Of a stretch of 33,224 nucleotides of DNA, positions 27,929-33,224 are shown one piece after another. Origin of the DNA: Gammaproteobacteria bacterium (lineage in GTDB: Bacteria; Pseudomonadota; Gammaproteobacteria; Pseudomonadales; Oceanobacteraceae). Position numbers and translations under genes: made by a program. The stretch lies in NCBI GenBank assembly GCA_013373125.1, contig JABXIK010000098.1, positions 1 through 33,224 on the forward strand, written 5' to 3'. The stretch's first letter is position 1; the number at the start of each line of letters is the position of its first letter. Below the pieces are notes generated by a model. The model ran no database searches and was not told the DNA's origin. It was given only the letters and a program-made list of their open reading frames with translations.

Positions 27929-28198
27929 ATGCTTGAAAACTCCATCACAATAATAAATAAATTGGGTTTGCACGCACGGGCCGCCGCCAAATTGGTTTCC
28001 ACCGCATCCACCTATTCCAGCAAGGTTAAAATCAGCTTCAACGACAAAGAAGTGGATGGCAAGAGCATCATGTCCGTCATGATGTTAGCAGCCTGCCAAG
28101 GATCGGAAATCACCCTTAAAGTAGATGGCCACGATGAAGAGGCCGCCATGGATGCCATTATCGATCTGATCAATGATTATTTTGGCGAAGGCGAATAA
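27929..28198 (+). CDS. ptsO: Nitrogen PTS phosphocarrier protein NPr (HPr family)
   Basis: An 89-residue HPr-like protein starting MLENSITIINKLGLHARAAA, with the phosphorylated histidine at His15 in LGLHARAA and a VDGKSIMSVMMLAA block around the usual regulatory serine position. It passes phosphate to PtsN. The ATG at 27929 gives the family length; an in-frame TTG at 27884 would add 15 residues not seen in relatives. Neither has a clear ribosome-binding site, so the start is less certain than the identity. It is the last gene of the rpoN cluster. Confidence 0.92.
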   Translation: MLENSITIINKLGLHARAAAKLVSTASTYSSKVKISFNDKEVDGKSIMSVMMLAACQGSEITLKVDGHDEEAAMDAIIDLINDYFGEGE

Positions 28199-28318
28199 CC
28201 TAACCTCTGTAAAAACCCCTAATTAAATCAAGCTTCTAGACTACACTTTTGAATAAGGGTCGTAGCCTGTCACGGCCTTTATCGGTACAATCCCACCCTG
28301 AATTGAAGGGATAGCACT

Positions 28319-29674
28319 ATGTCCAGGGGCGAGCATAAACACAGCAAACTGGTTCACCTAGGTGCCGCATTAGAAAGCGGTGCTTTGGCACAGGTACGTC
28401 GTATTCTTAACAGCGACTTACAAGCGGCTGATGTTGCTCATCTTTTAGAATCCTCTCCCCCAAAAGAGCGTAACCTATTATGGGAACTCATCGACGAAGA
28501 AAACGAAGGTGAGGTACTCCAGCATCTAAACGATGAGTTACAAAGCTGGCTACTCAACCGCATGAGCGTGGAAGAAGTAGCCAACGCCATGTCCGATCTT
28601 GATACCGATGACGTGGCTGACCTACTGCAAATACTTCCAGACACGGTTACTCAAGAAGTCCTCACCACCATGGACTCACAAGACCGTGCCCGCATCGAGG
28701 CCATCCTCTCCTATCCAGAGGACAGTGCAGGCGGTCTGATGAACACGGATACCGTGACGGTTCGTCCGGACATCACGCTTGAAGTGGTATTGCGTTACCT
28801 ACGCCGCCACCGTGCCTTACCGGACATGACGGATAATCTATTAGTGGTGAACCGTCGTGATGAATTCATCGGCGTACTGCCCATTAACAAAATATTAGTG
28901 AGTGATCCAGACACCACCGTACGTGAAGTCATGAACACAGATGTCATTACTATCCGAGCGGATATGCCCGACACTCAGGTAGCACAGCTTTTCGAACGTC
29001 ATGACTTAATTTCAGCCCCTGTAGTGGACGATCAAACTTACAAGCTACTCGGCCGTATCACCATCGATGACGTGGTTGACGTAATCCGGGAAGAGGCCGA
29101 TCACTCCCTCATGAGTATGGCGGGTCTGGATGAAGACGAAGACACCTTTGCGCCGGCCTTTAAAACCAGCCGTCGTCGTGCGGTATGGTTAGGCATCAAC
29201 CTACTAACCGCCTTCCTCGCCAGTGCTGTAATTGGATTATTCCAAGGCACCATAGATAAAGTCGTAGCATTGGCGGTATTAATGCCCATTGTTGCCAGTA
29301 TGGGCGGTATTGCCGGCAGTCAAACGTTAACATTAGTGATTCGTGGTCAGGCCATTGGTCATATCGATTCCAACAACATTGGCTGGCTGCTCAACCGTGA
29401 ATTTTTAGTGGGGCTAAGCAACGGTATTTTATGGGCCATTGTGATTGCCCTTGCCACTTATATTTGGTTCCAAGACATTCAAATTTCCACCATTATTGCC
29501 ATTGCCATTGTGATCAACTTGGTGGTGGCTGCCCTAGCCGGTGCATTCCTGCCTATCTTGCTAAAACGTTTGAATATTGACCCTGCCTTAGCCGGTGGTG
29601 TGGTATTAACGACCATCACGGATGTAGTTGGTTTCTTTGCATTCCTAGGTTTAGCCGCTAGCTTTTATTTATAA
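28319..29674 (+). CDS. mgtE: Magnesium transporter MgtE
   Basis: A 451-residue magnesium channel/transporter. The N domain (about 20-130) has HLLESSPPKERNLLWELI and MSDLDTDDVADLLQILPD. Two CBS domains follow (about 135-255; YPEDSAGGLMNTDTVTVRPD, VREVMNTDVITIRAD, LLGRITIDDVVDVI). The C-terminal membrane part (about 285-450) has five segments, including MPIVASMGGIAGSQTLTLVIRG, the pore signature. In the family, Mg2+ binding to the N and CBS domains closes the pore. GAAGGG precedes the ATG. A TACAAT -10 box (28286-28291) lacks a good -35. No Mg2+-sensing leader is visible in the 120-base gap. Confidence 0.95.
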   Translation: MSRGEHKHSKLVHLGAALESGALAQVRRILNSDLQAADVAHLLESSPPKERNLLWELIDEENEGEVLQHLNDELQSWLLNRMSVEEVANAMSDLDTDDVADLLQILPDTVTQEVLTTMDSQDRARIEAILSYPEDSAGGLMNTDTVTVRPDITLEVVLRYLRRHRALPDMTDNLLVVNRRDEFIGVLPINKILVSDPDTTVREVMNTDVITIRADMPDTQVAQLFERHDLISAPVVDDQTYKLLGRITIDDVVDVIREEADHSLMSMAGLDEDEDTFAPAFKTSRRRAVWLGINLLTAFLASAVIGLFQGTIDKVVALAVLMPIVASMGGIAGSQTLTLVIRGQAIGHIDSNNIGWLLNREFLVGLSNGILWAIVIALATYIWFQDIQISTIIAIAIVINLVVAALAGAFLPILLKRLNIDPALAGGVVLTTITDVVGFFAFLGLAASFYL

Positions 29675-29692
29675 ACACTGTTTGGTTTCCCC

Positions 29693-30232
29693 ATGAGCGA
29701 ATACGACGACGATCAATTTGAAGAATACTCAGGCCCGAGTAAGTCCCAAGTCAAAAGAGAAATGCACGCCCTACAGGAACTAGGCAAACGCATTTGTGAA
29801 CTACCCAAGAAGCAACTTAAGCTTTTGCCCCTATCGGCTACCATGATAGAAGCCGTTGCAGAGTGGGATCGCATTAAAAAGAACGAAGCCAAACGACGCC
29901 ACTTACAATATGTCGGTAAAGTGATGCGCACGGAAGACGTAGACGCCATTCAATTAGCCTTGGACAAACAAGACCCAAGCAGTGATGAATACAACCGCGT
30001 ACTCCATCAGCAAGAAAAATGGCGTGAAAAATTAATTCTGGGCGGAAAAGATGCCCTTAGTGAATTTTGCGAGCAGTTTGAAGTAACAGATATCCAACAT
30101 TTGCGACAATTAATTCGCAATGCTGTTAAAGAGCAAGGAGCAAAAGAAGCGAATCCAGACGCTCCAGCTAAAAGCGGCAAGACCGCCGCTCGTAAATTAT
30201 TTTTGTATATTAAAACCTTCTACCCAGCTTAA
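29693..30232 (+). CDS. darP: Ribosome biogenesis factor DarP (YjgA, DUF615)
   Basis: A 179-residue charged, helical protein of the DUF615/YjgA family, with GPSKSQVKREMHALQELGKRI, LPLSATMIEAVAEWDRIKKNEAKRRHLQYVGKVMR and a C-terminal KLFLYIKTFYP. It associates with late 50S precursors and helps form the peptidyl-transferase centre in E. coli. It starts 18 bases after mgtE, so the two are probably co-transcribed. Its stop codon shares TTAA with the convergent hydrolase gene. Confidence 0.94.
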   Translation: MSEYDDDQFEEYSGPSKSQVKREMHALQELGKRICELPKKQLKLLPLSATMIEAVAEWDRIKKNEAKRRHLQYVGKVMRTEDVDAIQLALDKQDPSSDEYNRVLHQQEKWREKLILGGKDALSEFCEQFEVTDIQHLRQLIRNAVKEQGAKEANPDAPAKSGKTAARKLFLYIKTFYPA

Positions 30233-31053
30233 GACTTGAATAATTTTTTGTGTTGTCGGATTGGCATGTTCCGGCGACACATCTCAAGTTGAGAAAAATC
30301 CAAATCCGCCACCAACACTTGCTCGGTCTCATTATCGGCCTGTACCAATATTTCACCATTAGGTGAAACCACCATACTTTGCCCCCAGGTGCGGCGCCCA
30401 TCTTCGTGTACGCCTACTTGGTTTGCCGCCAAAATGAAACTCTGGGTCTCAATGGCTCTGGCACGTAATAAAATTTCCCAATGTTTACGCCCTGTCTCAA
30501 ACGTGAAGGCTGACGGAACCGTAATAATGTCACAACCTAATTGCTGGTAAATTTGATACAACTCAGGAAATCTTAAGTCATAACAAATACTCAAACCCAA
30601 GGTGTGTTCATCCAAACTGACTGTCTTAGGGTGATGCCCAGCAATAAACGTATCCGATTCACGATAACGACCTTTTTCATCTGCCACATCCACATCAAAT
30701 AAATGAATTTTGTCATAGCGATTTATGCACTCTCCATTTGGTGAAAACACCAAACAACTGGCAGACACTTTTTCAGTTCCATTCAATTCATCAGGCAACA
30801 TAGGCACTGACCCACAAACCAGAAAGAGATTTAGCTCTTGAGCCCAAGTGGAAAATATTGATAACACATCATTTTCAGTAAAGCGTGCCTGTGCTAAATG
30901 ATATTGATTACTAACACCTAGACACGCAAACATTTCAGGTAATACAGCTAAGTTTGCACCTTTCTCAGCCGCTTGTACTAAATATGAATGAGCCTTAGAT
31001 AAGTTAGCATCCACATCGCGAACACTAGTCATTTGAATAACGGCGCAACGCAT
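30229..31053 (-). CDS. Carbon-nitrogen hydrolase family protein (Nit type)
   Basis: A 274-residue nitrilase-superfamily amidohydrolase with the Glu-Lys-Cys triad visible: Glu40 in LAVLPEMF, Lys115 in RYDKIHLFDVD, and Cys157 in LSICYDLRFPELY. The KIHLFDVD and AFTFETGRKHWEILLRARAIE motifs place it near Nit1/YbeM, deaminated glutathione amidases. That substrate is inferred from the subfamily, not shown. The ATG shares one base with the yhdP stop (TAATG), so the pair is translationally coupled. Its stop codon overlaps the darP stop. Confidence 0.93.
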   Translation of the reverse strand: MRCAVIQMTSVRDVDANLSKAHSYLVQAAEKGANLAVLPEMFACLGVSNQYHLAQARFTENDVLSIFSTWAQELNLFLVCGSVPMLPDELNGTEKVSASCLVFSPNGECINRYDKIHLFDVDVADEKGRYRESDTFIAGHHPKTVSLDEHTLGLSICYDLRFPELYQIYQQLGCDIITVPSAFTFETGRKHWEILLRARAIETQSFILAANQVGVHEDGRRTWGQSMVVSPNGEILVQADNETEQVLVADLDFSQLEMCRRNMPIRQHKKLFKS

Positions 31054-33224
31054 TAGTCATCCCCTAAACCGAAGAAATCCTTCATACGATACCAAAATCC
31101 TTTGTCTTGTTTGCCTTCAATTTCGTTATCAAAACGTTTCATTAATTGTAAATTTGGCTCATCCCATGAACCGGTTAATTTGTACGTCGCACTGGTGTAT
31201 TTTTCAATTTGATCACCAACCAATTGCTCGCCCACAAATAAAGACGCCGCCACTGGTGGCGCAAAACCCGCTAAGATAGCCACGAAAGGTAATGTACTGG
31301 TAATCGGAAACGTCACCGATAGCTCTTGATTCAACATTTTATTATTTAAGTTCACCGTGCCACTTGCGGCAAACTTCGCAGACGGCCCTTTAATATCCAG
31401 AGTATCCACTATGGTCATGACACCCTCTTTAATTGCCACCTTGCCGGATACCGAATCAAAGTGAAGACCGCTTTGATATACGTCAGAAAAATCCAAACGT
31501 AAGCGTCGACCAATCGCACCAAAGTTAAGAATGCCAAACGCGCTTAATGCACCTGTTTCACCTGCATCCAAAAAGCGCCCATCTTTTAATGTGACACCAG
31601 CCGATCCATTTAACAAATGGTTGTCGATTGCGGTTGGGCTTGCTTGCCACGATAGGTCTAAATTCGCTTTAGCATCTTTAGCTTCCAATACAGGTTTGGC
31701 ACGCCATGCTTTTTGTATACCGCCTACATCATTGCTGGATAAATTTAATTTCACCTGAGTACTTTCAGGTTTTAGTTTTGACTTTTTCCAAATTACACTG
31801 CCTTTTACATCTAGCTTTTTAATTGTGCCATCAATGTCACTCAGCGACACCAGATCGTCTTGACTGCGCATCTTTCCATGCCAGCGCCCGTAATTTCGTG
31901 GACCCACAAATATTTCATCCACTTTTAAATTCACATCAGGAAACATAGAAGGCGATAATGCAGCAAACATATCAGTTTCTTCATTATCATCTTGATCACT
32001 TTCAGTTAAGGCTGGCCAGTGAATGTAATCTAAATCTAACTCGATGTGTTTGCCTTCAGACCAAGTTACTAAACCTTTCGCTATGGGAGCCTCCACATAA
32101 ATATCCCACGCATTTTTTCTGGATTGAATATCGGCTTTCACTTGATCAAACACCATATGATCATAAATTAGGCGGTCTGTGCTCAAGTTTATATTGCGAA
32201 TATTTGATGACGATTCTTCCTTGGTTTGCGTACTTACCAGCCCCAAATTATTTGCAACTTCAAGCCAGGGTTTAACGTTAATTTCAGAGACATGACCTTG
32301 CACCACTAGTCCCGGCGTGCTGGGAATATAAGCTTCCGTTGAGCCTAAATAAACCTGACCAGAATAAATAGAACCCTGCTTTAAGTGCATGGCTAGATTT
32401 ACTTGATCCGCATAAGACAAAGATAGTTTTTGACCGTCTTCAAGAGCTAAACGTAACTGAAATGGCGCGGTTTGAATTGATTTTTTGTCGAAGGGCTCGG
32501 GTAAAGCCACTTGAATACCTTGTAAATTTGAACTCAGCTCTAATCCAGTAAACCCCGAATCCTTTCCACTAATCTTAAAGTGGCCATTGAAATCAGACTT
32601 ACCAGAAATCGGCTTCAATAAATCGAGTGCCAGCCAGCTTTTAATATTACTGACATCAACTGGTGCACTAAACTGAATATCTGTATCAAAACCTTCCTTA
32701 TGTACATCAGATTTAATTGAAGCTAGAAGAGGCTGCTGCCATAAGCTAGCATTTAGCCATTTTGAGGAAATACCTTGGCTATTTCGATAGCGGATTGCGC
32801 CGTTAATTTGATCAAAATCTAAATTAACATCAGTAATACTTAACTGTGCATTTTTAACGTTTACATCTATATCTGCCACAATTCCTTTGTCGACATTGGA
32901 AAAGGGGATACGCAAGCCTAATTGTGTAGAATGTTTACCGCTGGACTTCCAGTTATCCATAATTGAATTTACGACAACACTTAATGGTGTGTGCTGAAAG
33001 TAGCCCAGTCCTTCATGTACATCGCCCTCTACTTTGGCATTAACCCAGAGTTGATTGTTTTCTGCTCCATCAAACACAACCTGACTTTGTCCTATCTTCC
33101 CGCCTAATGTATTTCCAGATTTGATGCTGGCAAAGACTCGGTCATTTTCAATAAATAAATCACCCGTAATCTGGCTGATGGAGGGCCAGTCTGTTTGATA
33201 TTTCACCGTTGCGTTATTCGCACC
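31053..33224 (-). CDS. yhdP: YhdP family AsmA-like envelope protein, C-terminal part
   Basis: The last 723 codons of a large gene that is open in frame to the right edge; the N-terminus lies outside. The visible part is repetitive amphipathic beta-strand sequence typical of AsmA-like/RBG bridge proteins. It ends with the conserved block GALSAFGILNFGAIGRRLRL, then SGKVAIKEGVMTIVDTLDIKGPSAKFAASGTV, PITSTLPFVAILAGFAPPVAA and YKLTGSWDEPN. YhdP, with TamB and YdbH, transports phospholipids to the outer membrane in E. coli (1266 residues). A GTG at 33206 is internal and not the start. Confidence 0.93.
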   Translation of the reverse strand, partial: GANNATVKYQTDWPSISQITGDLFIENDRVFASIKSGNTLGGKIGQSQVVFDGAENNQLWVNAKVEGDVHEGLGYFQHTPLSVVVNSIMDNWKSSGKHSTQLGLRIPFSNVDKGIVADIDVNVKNAQLSITDVNLDFDQINGAIRYRNSQGISSKWLNASLWQQPLLASIKSDVHKEGFDTDIQFSAPVDVSNIKSWLALDLLKPISGKSDFNGHFKISGKDSGFTGLELSSNLQGIQVALPEPFDKKSIQTAPFQLRLALEDGQKLSLSYADQVNLAMHLKQGSIYSGQVYLGSTEAYIPSTPGLVVQGHVSEINVKPWLEVANNLGLVSTQTKEESSSNIRNINLSTDRLIYDHMVFDQVKADIQSRKNAWDIYVEAPIAKGLVTWSEGKHIELDLDYIHWPALTESDQDDNEETDMFAALSPSMFPDVNLKVDEIFVGPRNYGRWHGKMRSQDDLVSLSDIDGTIKKLDVKGSVIWKKSKLKPESTQVKLNLSSNDVGGIQKAWRAKPVLEAKDAKANLDLSWQASPTAIDNHLLNGSAGVTLKDGRFLDAGETGALSAFGILNFGAIGRRLRLDFSDVYQSGLHFDSVSGKVAIKEGVMTIVDTLDIKGPSAKFAASGTVNLNNKMLNQELSVTFPITSTLPFVAILAGFAPPVAASLFVGEQLVGDQIEKYTSATYKLTGSWDEPNLQLMKRFDNEIEGKQDKGFWYRMKDFFGLGDD

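Noticed and set aside
28199..28318. Magnesium riboswitch upstream of mgtE
   Set aside because: The gap is only 120 bases and shows no M-box-like conserved stems or terminator hairpin.

Overview
The window looks like a chromosomal housekeeping segment from a gammaproteobacterium. Gene content and order resemble Pseudomonas and Escherichia, and the moderate GC content and protein sequences suggest a marine Oceanospirillales-type relative. That placement is inferred from gene order and protein similarity recalled from memory; no search was run. I see no tRNA, rRNA, insertion sequence, prophage, CRISPR array or toxin-antitoxin pair, and no block with obviously foreign composition.

Layout: (1) 1-3032: the 5' end of rsmI (minus strand), diverging from lpoA-yraN-gmhA (plus). 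A 42-base perfect palindrome ends this unit and faces the next one. (2) 3106-6913, minus: petABC (cytochrome bc1) followed by sspA-sspB. (3) 7218-8049, minus: rplM-rpsI with a structured leader. (4) 8231-11965, minus: an unrecognised small membrane protein, prfC (RF3) and ybiT (ABC-F). (5) 12200-20641, minus: mlaFEDCB (phospholipid transport), ibaG, murA, hisG, hisD, hisC and a ytoQ-family gene. (6) 20801-28198, plus: yrbG-kdsD-lptC-lptA-lptB-rpoN-hpf-ptsN-rapZ-ptsO, the classic LPS-export/sigma-54/nitrogen-PTS cluster, without kdsC. (7) 28319-30232, plus: mgtE-darP, whose last stop codon overlaps that of a convergent minus-strand pair, yhdP (5' end off the window) and a carbon-nitrogen hydrolase, at 30229-33224.

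Much of the window serves the cell envelope. LpoA and MurA act in peptidoglycan synthesis. GmhA and KdsD supply LPS core sugars, and LptA/B/C export LPS. MlaB-F and YhdP act in phospholipid traffic. The rest covers respiration (PetABC), translation (L13, S9, RF3, YbiT, HPF, DarP), regulated proteolysis (SspB), histidine synthesis, and nitrogen/carbon regulation (RpoN, PtsN, NPr, RapZ).

I did not find a convincing undescribed system. The items most worth a second look are the missing kdsC, a terminator-like hairpin immediately upstream of hisC, the ytoQ gene at the end of the his cluster, an unassigned three-helix membrane protein beside prfC, a terminator whose loop contains a perfect -10 box in front of sspA, and the shared TTAA stop between darP and the hydrolase gene.
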